DNA of 64,000 nucleotides from Corallococcus sp. AS-1-6. Its GTDB lineage: Bacteria > Myxococcota > Myxococcia > Myxococcales > Myxococcaceae. The DNA lies in contig NZ_JAIQDE010000023.1 of assembly GCF_020037015.1 (NCBI RefSeq), positions 62,001 to 126,000 on the forward strand, written 5' to 3'. Under the pieces are notes generated by a model. The model had not been told where the DNA came from, ran no database searches, and saw only the letters and a list, made by a program, of their open reading frames with translations. Positions 34,298-42,662 of the stretch are shown here, piece after piece (position 1 is the stretch's first letter; each line of letters starts with the position of its first letter). Made by a program: the position numbers and the translations under genes.

Positions 34298-36334
34298 TCA
34301 AGCGGCGAAGTATTTGTGCCCCCTTCGCACGATGGCCCCTCGGGCCACCAGCAGGGCAACAGCCTCCTGGGCCAGCTCCGCGGGAGCGGACAGCCCGGAC
34401 GTCAGCTCGGCGAGCGAGCGTCCCCGGACCGCGACCCGCACCTCCTGCAACATCGCCCCACACAGCGCCTCCACGGGAGACGGGCCGCGCTTGGGAGGAA
34501 CCGGAGGCGCGGCGGAAGGCGCGGGGGCCCGGGCGGGAGGAGGCGCGCCCATGGCGACCAGCGCGGCCTGCACCGGCGTCCGCCGCACGGCGGGCTGCGC
34601 GGGCGCGGCGGGGGCCACCGGGCGGGACGGCGGCGCGACGGGACCCGAAGCAAAGGACACCGGCCCACCGTTCGAGACCCGGGCAGGCACAGGAGCCGCG
34701 CCGTGCATCACGGCCGGTGCGGAGCGGGCCGCGCCCACGGTGGCGACCGCGAGCGCGGGGGCGGCCATCGGAGTCGCGGTCCACTGCGAGCTGTTCGCGG
34801 CGACGTCCGCGAGCGACACCGGCACGGCGGTGTGATCGGGAATCGAAGGGAGGGCCTGCGGCGCGGAGGCCGGAGCGCCCATCGCGGCCACCGTCTGCAA
34901 CTGAGCCACCGGCTGCGCACCGTTCATCGCGACGGGCTGCGCGGCACTCGCTGCCACTGGCTGCGCGGCCTGCACCGCCGTGGGCTGCGCCACCTCCGCG
35001 GCCACGGGCGCGGGCTTCACTTCCAGCGTCGCGCGCACGGGCTTCACGGGCAGCGTCGCCAGCCGGCGGATCTCCCGGCGCCGGTGCGCATCATCCAGCG
35101 CGACCACCGCGGACACGTCGTGGCCCAGGATGCGCGACAGGCTCTGCGCCGCCGCCTTGCGCACGCGCGCCTCACCGTCGTCCAGCGCGCCCAGGAGCAG
35201 CGTCCGGGCGTTCTCACCCCGGCCCGCGCCCAGCGCCAGCGCCGCCAGCGCGCGGACCTCCGGATCCGTGTCGTGGATGGCGTCCTCGCCCAGCCGCCGC
35301 GCCGTCTCCCCCTCCAACCCCAGGGCCAGGAGCGACGCGCGCCGGCGCACCGACCGGTCCGAATCCTTCATCGCCTGCGCCAGGTGCGGCGCCGCGTCCT
35401 TCGGCGCCAACACCAGCAGCGCCTTCAACGCCGCGATGCGCACCTCCGGCACCGGCGACGACAGGAGCGGCGACACCACCGACGCGCCCTCCTCCCGGCA
35501 CAGCCCCGCGAACGCCTGCACCAGCGCCACCTGCGCCGTCGCGTCCGTCTCCGCGTGCAGCGCCGCCGCCAACGCGGGCGCCGCCGCCGGATGCGCCAGC
35601 GCCTTCAGCCGCTCCGCCGCCCGCACCCGCGCCGCCGCGTCCGCCGCCGACAATTCCCGCACGGAGAACCCGAACAGCGTCTCGTCCGTGGTGCTGCCCG
35701 AGTGCCCGGACAGCTCCGCCATCTGCTCCGCGCTCACCCGCAGCCGGCCCTCGCTCTGCAGCCGCTGCGCCTCGCGCGCCACCGGCGACAGCCCTGAATC
35801 CGCCGCCACCGCCGAAGCCCGGGGCGGAATGGCCGGCGCGGGACGCTCCGTCCACGGCACGCTCGGCTCGGAGGCCTTCAGCGGCACCGCGGGCCCGCTG
35901 TACGGCGTGCGCACCGCCGGCACGTCCCCGCGCAGGATGACCTCGCTGCGCAACTGCGAGATGAACGACGCCAGGTCGAACCCCAGCTCGTCGGCGTCGT
36001 CCTCGGCCACCGCGCGCGCCTGCCCGGAGGAGTGGATCCGGCTCGCGTCCAGCAGCTTCGCCATCAACTGGTCGCGCTCCAGCCGCAGCGCGTGGTTGAG
36101 CCGGGACAGCTCCTCGCGCTCGGCCTGCGCGCGGGCGCTCTTCACCTCCAGCGAGGCCACCTCCCGGCGCAGGTCCAGCTCCCGCTGGTGCCCCGCCGCC
36201 AGGTCCTCCTTGAGGTGCGAAAGCTCGTCGCGCGTGGACGCCAGCTCGCCATGCAACTGCTGCGCACGGGCCTCGAAGTAGACGATCTTTTCGAGTGCGC
36301 TCTTGAGCAGCGCGTCCGGACGCTCGTCACTCAC
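34298..36334 (-). CDS. pomY: PomY, HEAT-repeat cell-division protein
   Basis: This 678-residue protein matches PomY of M. xanthus (about 682 residues), which bridges PomX to PomZ and stimulates FtsZ-ring formation. An N-terminal coiled coil (about residues 8-105) precedes five or six HEAT repeats (about 190-410, e.g. VRIAALKALLVLAPKDAAPHL), a Pro/Ala/Val-rich disordered linker (about 420-590) and a C-terminal winged-helix-like tail (AELAQEAVALLVARGAIVRRG). The GTG start at 36334 follows a GGGGAGG and gives the known length; the longer ORF to 36565 has a Pro/Arg-rich lead that overlaps the divergent gene and is rejected. It is the first gene of pomYZX. Confidence 0.9.
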   Translation of the reverse strand: MSDERPDALLKSALEKIVYFEARAQQLHGELASTRDELSHLKEDLAAGHQRELDLRREVASLEVKSARAQAEREELSRLNHALRLERDQLMAKLLDASRIHSSGQARAVAEDDADELGFDLASFISQLRSEVILRGDVPAVRTPYSGPAVPLKASEPSVPWTERPAPAIPPRASAVAADSGLSPVAREAQRLQSEGRLRVSAEQMAELSGHSGSTTDETLFGFSVRELSAADAAARVRAAERLKALAHPAAAPALAAALHAETDATAQVALVQAFAGLCREEGASVVSPLLSSPVPEVRIAALKALLVLAPKDAAPHLAQAMKDSDRSVRRRASLLALGLEGETARRLGEDAIHDTDPEVRALAALALGAGRGENARTLLLGALDDGEARVRKAAAQSLSRILGHDVSAVVALDDAHRRREIRRLATLPVKPVRATLEVKPAPVAAEVAQPTAVQAAQPVAASAAQPVAMNGAQPVAQLQTVAAMGAPASAPQALPSIPDHTAVPVSLADVAANSSQWTATPMAAPALAVATVGAARSAPAVMHGAAPVPARVSNGGPVSFASGPVAPPSRPVAPAAPAQPAVRRTPVQAALVAMGAPPPARAPAPSAAPPVPPKRGPSPVEALCGAMLQEVRVAVRGRSLAELTSGLSAPAELAQEAVALLVARGAIVRRGHKYFAA

Positions 36335-36434
36335 GACTGGCTCTGGCCTCCCCGCGAAGGCGCTCGGCGGCGCTCCCCGGTTCGCTTCACCGAAGGGACT
36401 CCCCGGTATCCCGGCTCGCCGCCGGGGCGGGCAC

Positions 36435-36462
36435 CTTATGTCAGCCCTACGTGCTACGTAAA
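36435..36462 (-). promoter_or_regulatory. Possible promoter of pomYZX
   Basis: On the minus strand TTTACG (36457-36462) and CATAAG (36435-36440) are separated by 16 bp, upstream of pomY. They form the best sigma-70-like pair in the 239-bp region between pomY and the divergent nitronate monooxygenase gene, but both boxes are only moderate matches. Confidence 0.3.
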
Positions 36463-36573
36463 CCACGGAAACACCAGGGGTTTTCCCCCGCCGGGGCACG
36501 CCATGATTGACAACGCCGCCCGGGCCGATTTTTCGGCCTCGCGCTCGCGTGCACGCATGCTCCAATGCGGCGC

Positions 36574-37455
36574 ATGGCCCCGACGCGCATCGACACCGAA
36601 GTGACCCGGATGTTGGGCATCCGCTATCCCATCATCGCCGCCCCCATGTTCCTGGTGTCCAACGCGGCGCTCCTGGAGGCCGCCGGCCGCGCGGGCGCCA
36701 TCGGGGCGGTGCCGTCGCTCAACTACCGCACCGCGCAGGCGTACCGGGACTTCCTGAACACGTTCCCCCAGGACGTGCCCTTCGGCGTGAACCTCATCCT
36801 CAAGTGGGCCGAGCGCCTGGAGGAGGACGTGGCCGCGACGGTGGAGCGGAAGGTGCCGCTGGTCATCACCAGCCTGGGCGACCCCACGCCCATCGTGGAG
36901 CGCGTGCACGCGTACGGCGGCAAGGTGTGGAGCGACGTGATTTCGCTGCGCCACGCGGAGAAGGCCGTGAAGGCCGGCGTGGACGCGCTCGTCGCGGTGG
37001 GCAGCGGCGCGGGCGGCCACGCGGGAAACCTGAGCCCCCTGGTGCTGGGCCCGTGGCTGAAGGCGGAGCTGGGCGTGCCGGTGGTGCTCGCGGGCGCGCT
37101 GTCCACGGGGCGCCACCTGGCCGCCACGCTCGCGCTGGGAATGGATGGCGCGTACGTGGGCACGCGCTTCCTGGCCACGGAGGAGGCCGGCGCCGCGCCC
37201 GACTACAAGCAGGCGCTGGTGGACTCGGGGCCCGAGGACCTGGAGTACACGAAGGAAGTCACCGGCGTGCACGGCAACTTCATCAAGAGCGCGCTGGAGC
37301 GCTTCCGCGCGGGCCAGGGCAAGGCGTGGAAGGACACCTGGAGCGCGGGCCAGGGCGTGGCCTTCGTGAAGGACGTGCTGCCCGCCGCCACCGTCGTCGA
37401 GCGCATGGTGCGCGAGTACTCCGAAGCCCGCGCCGCGCTGCCGTCCGAGTCCTGA
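36574..37455 (+). CDS. Nitronate monooxygenase (2-nitropropane dioxygenase-like)
   Basis: This FMN-dependent TIM-barrel enzyme of about 293 residues oxidises nitronates. The N-terminus TRMLGIRYPIIAAPMFLVS, the flavin-site blocks GSGAGGHAGN and LAGALSTGRHLAATLALGMDGAYVGTRFL, and the catalytic-region LKWAERLEEDV are of the NPD family. The ATG at 36574 is chosen over 36565 because neither has a good Shine-Dalgarno and the conserved sequence starts immediately after; leaderless translation is possible. It is divergent from pomY. A hairpin follows the stop. Confidence 0.87.
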   Translation: MAPTRIDTEVTRMLGIRYPIIAAPMFLVSNAALLEAAGRAGAIGAVPSLNYRTAQAYRDFLNTFPQDVPFGVNLILKWAERLEEDVAATVERKVPLVITSLGDPTPIVERVHAYGGKVWSDVISLRHAEKAVKAGVDALVAVGSGAGGHAGNLSPLVLGPWLKAELGVPVVLAGALSTGRHLAATLALGMDGAYVGTRFLATEEAGAAPDYKQALVDSGPEDLEYTKEVTGVHGNFIKSALERFRAGQGKAWKDTWSAGQGVAFVKDVLPAATVVERMVREYSEARAALPSES

Positions 37456-37488
37456 AGCAGCGCTGAAGCCCCCCGGGCATCGAGCCCC

Positions 37489-37513
37489 GCTTCCGGCACC
37501 TGTCGCCGGAAGC
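37489..37513 (+). terminator. Hairpin after the nitronate monooxygenase gene
   Basis: GCTTCCGGC (37489-37497) and GCCGGAAGC (37505-37513) form a perfect 9-bp stem around a 7-nt loop, 34 bp after the stop codon. The position fits a terminator, but no T-run follows, as is common in high-GC genomes. Confidence 0.5.
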
Positions 37514-37809
37514 GCGCGGTCTGCCCGGACCCTCGCGGCCGTCGCGAAGCGCACGAAGCAACCTGGCACGTCGGGCGACCCCTCACGGCCTTCCCGTGAC
37601 GTCTTGGGAGGGGCGGAGGCGCGAGCGCCTACCACCCCGGTTCGGCGCGCGTGTCACGCGCGAAAAAACACCCGGGAAGCCTTGCCAGACGCGCGCGCGG
37701 GAACGGCGGAAACGGCGGATTGTCGAGGGTTTGCGGGCCCTGTCCGCACGCCCGGGGATGTCAGACCCCACTCGTAATCTGTGTCTCACGAGGTCACGCA
37801 AGGCAGCGA

Positions 37810-37851
37810 CTTCTCCCCGGTACCTCTCCGTCTGAAAAGCGGGGGGAGAAG
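37810..37851 (+). promoter_or_regulatory. Leader stem-loop ahead of the XRE regulator
   Basis: CTTCTCCCC (37810-37818) and GGGGAGAAG (37843-37851) form a perfect 9-bp stem closing a 24-nt loop, 28 nt before the ATG at 37879. The 3' arm contains GGGGAGAAG, a purine-rich stretch. It could regulate expression of the regulator at the RNA level, or be part of a protein-binding site. Confidence 0.4.
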
Positions 37852-37878
37852 CTCCTCTTTCGACAGGTTTTGCACGCC

Positions 37879-38253
37879 ATGGAACAGCGACTGGCAACCC
37901 TCATTGGAAACGCGGTGCGAGTGGCCCGGCAGCGGCTGGAGCTGACGCAGGCCGATGTCGCCGAGCGCGTCGGCATCGCCACCGAGGTGTACGGCCGTTT
38001 GGAGCGCGGGCACATGCTGCCCAGCGTGCGGACATTGCGGAAGCTGTGCCTCGTGCTGAGCTGCTCGTCGGACGTGCTGCTCGGGTTGAGCGCGACGGCG
38101 GCGGTGACGGAGGACGGCGCGCCGCAGCTCGCGGAGGATCCGCCGGAGTACCGCGAGCGTCCGGAGGTGCGGCGGCTGATGCGCACCGTGCGCAAGCTGG
38201 ACTCCCCGCGCCTGCGGCTGTTGGGGCAGGTGGCGCACGCGCTGGAGCGATGA
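37879..38253 (+). CDS. Helix-turn-helix (XRE family) regulator
   Basis: This 124-residue protein starts with a cro/cI-type helix-turn-helix (about residues 10-65): RVARQRLELTQADVAERVGIATEVYGRLERG with a turn at IATEVYGR. The remaining 60 residues are charged and helical and have no recognisable effector domain. ATG 37879 begins right before the domain; the longer ORF upstream has no such start. The structured leader before it may regulate it. Targets are unknown; it is followed, convergently, by a histidine kinase gene. Confidence 0.82.
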   Translation: MEQRLATLIGNAVRVARQRLELTQADVAERVGIATEVYGRLERGHMLPSVRTLRKLCLVLSCSSDVLLGLSATAAVTEDGAPQLAEDPPEYRERPEVRRLMRTVRKLDSPRLRLLGQVAHALER

Positions 38254-38282
38254 GGCGCGGGCTGGAGCGCTGACGGAAGGGG

Positions 38283-39680
38283 CTACTCGGCCGCGGGCTC
38301 CGCGTTCGCGTCCACGGGCGCCGGCGCTTCGCGGTGCACAGGGGGGGAGGCGGCTCCGGCGACGGGCAGCCGGAGGATGAAGCGCGCACCGCCTTCGGCG
38401 CGGTTCTCCGCGTCCAGGGTGCCGCCCGCGCGCGCCACGTAGTCGCGGCAGAGCGCCAGGCCCAGGCCGGTGCCCTTGCCGGGCGGCTTCGTGGTGAAGA
38501 AGGGCTCGAAGAGGCGCGGCAGCGCGGCCTCGGGGATGCCCGGCCCGTTGTCCTCCACCTCCACCCGCACGCGGCCGTCCTCCATGCGCGCGCGCAGCGT
38601 CACGTGCGCGGGCTTGCTGGAGCGGGCAGCCTCCAGCGCGTCCGCGGCGTTGAGCAGCAGGTTCACCAGCACCTGCACCAGGTGGCGGGCCGTGACGCGC
38701 GCGGGGGACAGCCCCTGCGCCACGTCGCGCTCCACCACGCCCAGGCTGCGCAGGCGCACCGAGGCCAGCCGCTGGGCCTCGGCCAGCGCCTGCGCGACGT
38801 CACAGGACTCCTGCTCGTCGGGGGCCTCGCGGGAGAACTGGCGGAGGTCGGTGACGATTTGATGGATGCGCAGCACGCCCTGCTGCGTCTCCTCCAGCAC
38901 GCGCCGCACGTCCTCCAGGTCGTCGGGCGCGCCGTGCGCCCATTCCTCCTGGAGGTAGTGCAGGTTCGACTTCACGTACGCGAGCGGGTTGTTCACCTCG
39001 TGGGCCACGCCCGCGGCCAACTGCCCCACCACCACCAGCCGCTCCACGTCCGCGCGCTGGCGCTCCACGCGCGCGCGGCGCGACTCGCTCTCCGCCAACT
39101 GGCGCAGGGCCTCCACGCGCTCCAGGTGCGCGCTGCGCTCGGCCGCGCGCAGCTTGCGGAAGGTCTCCGCGCCGTGCGCGGACACCGCGAACACGAAGAG
39201 GAGGCTGAAGCACTGGCTGACGAACGCCGTGGACGGCACGTGCGCCAGCCACATCATCAGCACCACCGCCACCAGCGTGCCGCCGATGGCGGACCACACC
39301 GGCAGCCGCTGCCCGGGGATGAAGACGGCGACGAAGAGGGGCACCGTGTAGAACGACGGGAACAGCGGGCTCTCCGGGCCCCCGGTGAGCTGGATGCACA
39401 CGGTGAGCGCCGACAGGCTGACGGTGCCCGCCGCGATGCCGCTGAAGGGCGGGCGCAGCCACCCCGCGCCCACCAGGGTCCCCAGCGCGAGGAACGCCGC
39501 GGCCCAGACCCAGTGCACCGCGAGGAAGTCCGCGCGGAAGCCGCCCAGCACCAGCGGGTGCGCCAGCGAGCCCAGCAGGATGAGCAGCGCGCACCACCAA
39601 TACGTGCGCCGCCGGACCCGCCGGCGGGCCCGGACATCCGCGTTCGCGTCATCCCACGCGCTGGAGGTTGGAGGCGTCAC
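38283..39680 (-). CDS. Membrane-bound sensor histidine kinase
   Basis: This 465-residue kinase begins with a disordered leader and about six hydrophobic segments (residues 30-180; YWWCALLILLGSLAHPLVLGG onwards), then a HisKA domain with phospho-acceptor His at about residue 228 in HEVNNPLAYVKSNL and a HATPase domain (VLVNLLLNAADALE, VEDNGPGIPE, FFTTKPPGKGTGLGLALC). The HEVNNPLAYV form places it in the NtrB/PilS-like branch of kinases. The GTG start at 39680 overlaps the stop of a 17-codon ORF linked to the PLD gene. The upstream in-frame ORF to 39878 overlaps the PLD gene and is rejected. No partner regulator is nearby. Confidence 0.85.
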   Translation of the reverse strand: MTPPTSSAWDDANADVRARRRVRRRTYWWCALLILLGSLAHPLVLGGFRADFLAVHWVWAAAFLALGTLVGAGWLRPPFSGIAAGTVSLSALTVCIQLTGGPESPLFPSFYTVPLFVAVFIPGQRLPVWSAIGGTLVAVVLMMWLAHVPSTAFVSQCFSLLFVFAVSAHGAETFRKLRAAERSAHLERVEALRQLAESESRRARVERQRADVERLVVVGQLAAGVAHEVNNPLAYVKSNLHYLQEEWAHGAPDDLEDVRRVLEETQQGVLRIHQIVTDLRQFSREAPDEQESCDVAQALAEAQRLASVRLRSLGVVERDVAQGLSPARVTARHLVQVLVNLLLNAADALEAARSSKPAHVTLRARMEDGRVRVEVEDNGPGIPEAALPRLFEPFFTTKPPGKGTGLGLALCRDYVARAGGTLDAENRAEGGARFILRLPVAGAASPPVHREAPAPVDANAEPAAE

Positions 39681-39730
39681 CCCGGACCGGTCCGCCCGGG
39701 CGCGTTGCGCGGCGCGAGGTACAGCGTCAT
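39677..39730 (-). CDS. Possible 17-codon coupling ORF between the PLD and kinase genes
   Basis: An ATG at 39730 overlaps the PLD gene stop (ATGA) and opens a 17-codon frame (MTLYLAPRNAPGRTGPG) whose TGA overlaps the kinase GTG start (GTGA). A GGGAGG lies 8-13 bp before the ATG. It may be a coupling peptide, or the kinase N-terminus might be this sequence in another frame if an indel is present in the assembly. Confidence 0.4.
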   Translation of the reverse strand: MTLYLAPRNAPGRTGPG

Positions 39731-40356
39731 GTCGAGTCCTCCCGTGGACGTCGCAGCCGGCGGGACTTCCCCAAACGCACCGCGTCCCGTCCCCGTTTCT
39801 TCGCCTGTCCGCCGCCGGAGGGCAAGATGGGGTCAGGACACACCGCGCGGAGCCGGCACCCCCGGCACTCGGCGCCACTCCACACGGCCTCGAAGAGGGC
39901 GGTGGTCCGGTCGATGGTGTCGAAGTCCTCCGTCACGAAACCCAGCTCGAAGTTGCGGACATCATCGCCCTTGGCGCCCAGTCCCGCGCCGGTGAGGTTG
40001 GCACTCCCCAGGTAGACCCAGGCGCCGTCCACCACCACCGCCTTGAAGTGGACGCGCGGGCACACCTTCAGTTCCAGCCCGCCCTTCACCAGCCGGGAGC
40101 GCGCGTCGAACGCGGCCCGGAACGGCCGGCTGGGCAGCTCCGCGTGCAACAGCCGCAGCGCCACGCCCCGCGCGGCCAGCCCGTCCAGCACCTCCAGGAG
40201 CGGCACGAACGCCCCCTTCGAGCGCTCCACGTACATGGCCTTCACGTTGGCGGTGGCCATCCACACCGACTCGCGCGCGTGGGCCAGCTTGCGCAGCACC
40301 ACCTCCTGGTAGAGCGCGCTCCCCGACAGCAGCTCCGCGTCGATGGGCCTCATCAT
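39727..40356 (-). CDS. Phospholipase D-like (single HKD) protein
   Basis: This 209-residue protein has one HxKx4D motif: HFKAVVVD with His103, Lys105 and Asp110, in the context RVHFKAVVVDGAWVYLGSANLTGAG. Single-motif PLD proteins act as dimers and include nucleases and some phosphodiesterases. The C-terminal part has a cysteine cluster (Cys164, Cys167, Cys173, with Cys99) that could bind a metal, and a basic tail. No signal peptide. The gene's stop is shared with the start of a short ORF that leads to the histidine kinase, so the two may be cotranscribed. Confidence 0.82.
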   Translation of the reverse strand: MMRPIDAELLSGSALYQEVVLRKLAHARESVWMATANVKAMYVERSKGAFVPLLEVLDGLAARGVALRLLHAELPSRPFRAAFDARSRLVKGGLELKVCPRVHFKAVVVDGAWVYLGSANLTGAGLGAKGDDVRNFELGFVTEDFDTIDRTTALFEAVWSGAECRGCRLRAVCPDPILPSGGGQAKKRGRDAVRLGKSRRLRRPREDST

Positions 40357-40450
40357 GTCACCCAGCGTCGCACACGGGATTACACGATTCCATCCCCCTC
40401 CCCTGGCGAACGTCCTGCGGTGGAAGGAGCCCCGGACACCGGCTTGACCG

Positions 40451-40465
40451 ATGACCGGCGGTCAT
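40451..40465 (+). promoter_or_regulatory. Operator-like perfect palindrome of the TetR/aldehyde dehydrogenase operon
   Basis: ATGACCG-G-CGGTCAT is a perfect 7-1-7 palindrome ending 13 bp before the TetR start codon at 40479. It is of the TGACCG...CGGTCA type that many TetR/AcrR repressors bind. A preceding TTGACCG (40444-40450) may be an overlapping half-site or -35 box. Confidence 0.65.
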
Positions 40466-40478
40466 TTAACTCCAGGTC

Positions 40479-41150
40479 ATGGCGGGAGCACTGGCCGCGA
40501 AGCGGGTCGTGCCGCTGCGGGCGCGGCGGGACGAGGACAAGGAAGCGCGGCGGCGGGAGCTGCTGGACGCGGCGCGCGCGCTGTTCGAGGCCACGTCGTT
40601 CGCCGAGGTGAAGATGGCGGACGTCGCGGCGCGCACGGGCCTGGCGAAGGGGACGGTGTTCCTCTACTTCCCGACGAAGGAGGCGCTGTTCCTGGCGCTC
40701 CTGGACGACCTGCTCACCGCGTGGTTCGCGAAGCTGAACGGGTGCCTGGCGGAGGGCGGCACGTGGACGGCCCACCAGTTGGCGCGCGCGGTGGCCGGGT
40801 CGCTGGAGGGCGAGGAGACCTTCACGCGGCTGCTGGCGCTGGCGCAGACGGTGCTGGAGCAGAACGTGACGGTGGCGCAGGCCCAGGCCTTCAAGGAGCG
40901 CGTGCTCGTGTCCATGGGGACGACGTCCGCGCTGCTCCAGGCGCGGCTGCCCTTCCTCACGCCGGAGACGGCGGGCCAGCTCATCCGCTACGTGCACGCG
41001 CTGGTGACGGGCCTGCGGCAGATGGCGGACATCGCGCCCGTGGCGCGCGAGGTGCTGACGCTGCCGCACATGGCGCCGCTGCGCGTGGACTTCACCGCCG
41101 AGCTGACGGCGGCCATCACCACCCTTCTTCGCGGGCTCGGGGCCCGCTGA
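40479..41150 (+). CDS. TetR/AcrR family regulator of the aldehyde dehydrogenase genes
   Basis: This 223-residue TetR protein has its helix-turn-helix at about residues 24-70 (RRRELLDAARALFEATSFAEVKMADVAARTGLAKGTVFLYFPTKEALF). The C-terminal ligand domain is helical. It precedes two aldehyde dehydrogenase genes by 33 bp in the same direction, and its palindromic operator lies immediately upstream. It is likely an autorepressor that is relieved by an aldehyde or a fatty-acid-like ligand; this is inference from gene order. The N-terminal 20 residues before the domain are basic and not conserved. Confidence 0.9.
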   Translation: MAGALAAKRVVPLRARRDEDKEARRRELLDAARALFEATSFAEVKMADVAARTGLAKGTVFLYFPTKEALFLALLDDLLTAWFAKLNGCLAEGGTWTAHQLARAVAGSLEGEETFTRLLALAQTVLEQNVTVAQAQAFKERVLVSMGTTSALLQARLPFLTPETAGQLIRYVHALVTGLRQMADIAPVAREVLTLPHMAPLRVDFTAELTAAITTLLRGLGAR

Positions 41151-41183
41151 CCCTTTGCGCATTTCCTGAAACGGAGCCCTGTC

Positions 41184-42635
41184 ATGCTGGAAGCCGTCGC
41201 GTCCCTCCTTCCCCAGGCCTCGGTCGAAGTGGACCGCATCCGCGCGGTGTTCGAGTCGCAGCGCGCGAACCGCTGGAACCTGTCGCGCAGCACTCCAGCG
41301 GAGCGCATCGCGAGGCTGCGCAAGCTGCGCGAGGCCATCATCGCGCGGCGCGAGCAGTTGGCGGAGGCCATCCACCAGGACTTCCGCAAGCCGGCGATGG
41401 AGGTGGAGCTGACGGAGATCCACCCGACGCTGGAGGAGCTGAACCACACGGTGAAGCACCTGAAGTCGTGGATGAAGCCCAAGCGGGTGGCGACGCCGCT
41501 GACGCTCAAGGGCGCGTCCAGCCACGTGCGCTTCGAGGCGAAGGGCGTGGTGGTCATCCTGTCGCCGTGGAACTACCCGTTCCAGTTGCTGGCGGCGCCG
41601 CTCATCGCGGCCATCGCCGCGGGCAACGCGGTGATGCTCAAGCCCAGTGAGAAGACGCCGCACACGTCGCGCTTCCTGGCGAAGCTGGTGCGGGACGTGT
41701 ACCCGGAGAACGAGGTGGCGGTGTTCGAGGGCGGCGCGGAGGTGGCGGAGGCGCTGCTCCAGCACCCGTTCGACCACTTCTTCTTCACGGGCAACCCGAA
41801 CATCGGCCGCAAGGTGATGGCGGCGGCGACGAAGTTCCTGTCCAGCGTGACGCTGGAGCTGGGCGGCAAGTCGCCGGTCATCATCGATGAGTCCGCGAAC
41901 CTGAAGGCGGCGGCGGAGGCGCTGGCGTGGGGCAAGTTCGTCAACGCGGGCCAGACGTGCGTGGCGCCGGACTACATCTACGTGCCGGCGTCGAAGCAGC
42001 AGGCGTTCCTGGAGGCGTTCAAGGCGGTGCTGACGCGCTTCTACGGCGCGACGGAGGCCGAGCGGCAGGCCAGCCCGGACTTCGCGCGGGTGGTGGACCC
42101 GGCGGCGTGGAGGCGGCTCAAGGAGGTGCTCGACCGCACGGTCGCCGCGGGGGCGAAGGTGGAGGCGGGCGGCACGGCGGACGGGCCGTCCCGGTACGTG
42201 GCCCCCACCGTGTTGTCCGGGGTGACGACGCAGATGCCCATCATGGAGGCCGAAATCTTCGGGCCGGTGTTGCCGGTGCTGACGTACGAGCGGCGCGAGG
42301 AGGTCTACGCGCACATCAACGAAGGCGGGAAGCCGCTGGCGCTGTACGTGTTCTCGCAGGACTCGAAGGTGGTGGAGGAGGTGCTCCAGCACACGACGTC
42401 CGGCGGGGTGGTGGTGAACAACGTGCTCATCCACGTGGCGAACCCGAACCTGCCGTTTGGCGGGGTGGGGATGAGCGGGCTGGGGAACTACCACGGGCAC
42501 TACGGCTTCAAGACGTTCAGCCACGAGCGGGCCGTGATGGTCCAGTGGATGAAGTCGCTGGCCGCGGTGTTCTTCCCGCCGTATCGGGGAAAGACCCAGG
42601 AATGGGCTTCCAAGGCGACCCGGATGCTGGAGTAG
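41184..42635 (+). CDS. Class-3-type aldehyde dehydrogenase (first of two)
   Basis: This 483-residue enzyme oxidises an aldehyde to the acid with NAD(P)+. It shows the cofactor-binding WNYPFQLLAAPLIAAIAAGNAV, the catalytic Glu in VTLELGGKSP (about 225) and nucleophile Cys259 in NAGQTCVAPD. The C-terminal FFPPYRGK and the overall length are those of ALDH3/fatty aldehyde dehydrogenases. A hydrophobic tail is not present, so it should be soluble. It is closely similar to the next gene, suggesting a local duplication. It follows the TetR gene by 33 bp with a Shine-Dalgarno (GGAGCC) before ATG 41184. Confidence 0.92.
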   Translation: MLEAVASLLPQASVEVDRIRAVFESQRANRWNLSRSTPAERIARLRKLREAIIARREQLAEAIHQDFRKPAMEVELTEIHPTLEELNHTVKHLKSWMKPKRVATPLTLKGASSHVRFEAKGVVVILSPWNYPFQLLAAPLIAAIAAGNAVMLKPSEKTPHTSRFLAKLVRDVYPENEVAVFEGGAEVAEALLQHPFDHFFFTGNPNIGRKVMAAATKFLSSVTLELGGKSPVIIDESANLKAAAEALAWGKFVNAGQTCVAPDYIYVPASKQQAFLEAFKAVLTRFYGATEAERQASPDFARVVDPAAWRRLKEVLDRTVAAGAKVEAGGTADGPSRYVAPTVLSGVTTQMPIMEAEIFGPVLPVLTYERREEVYAHINEGGKPLALYVFSQDSKVVEEVLQHTTSGGVVVNNVLIHVANPNLPFGGVGMSGLGNYHGHYGFKTFSHERAVMVQWMKSLAAVFFPPYRGKTQEWASKATRMLE

Positions 42636-42662
42636 GTCCCGGGCTGGGAGAGAGGAACCGGC

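Larger units (their letters stand above)
37456..37878. other. Intergenic region: terminator hairpin, palindrome, structured leader
   Basis: Between the nitronate monooxygenase and the XRE regulator lie 423 bp without a credible gene; the short ORFs seen here have no conserved-looking product. It holds a hairpin (37489-37513), a 17-bp palindrome CGCGCGTG-T-CACGCGCG (37646-37662) followed by an AAAAAA run, and a leader stem-loop (37810-37851). The 37665-37860 part is less GC-rich than surrounding coding DNA. Confidence 0.6.

Noticed and set aside
36565-36573. Start of the nitronate monooxygenase at 36565
   Set aside because: Either 36565 or 36574 could be used and neither has a ribosome site; the later ATG is nearer the conserved sequence, so it is kept with a caveat.
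37646-37662. CGCGCGTG-T-CACGCGCG palindrome next to AAAAAA as a terminator
   Set aside because: On the plus strand the run after the stem is A, not T. On the minus strand the T-run comes before the stem. It is more likely a protein-binding site or chance in GC-rich DNA.
37596-37835. 79-codon frame in the intergenic region before the XRE regulator
   Set aside because: The product is Arg-rich and without structure, no ribosome site is present, and it overlaps the palindrome and part of the leader.
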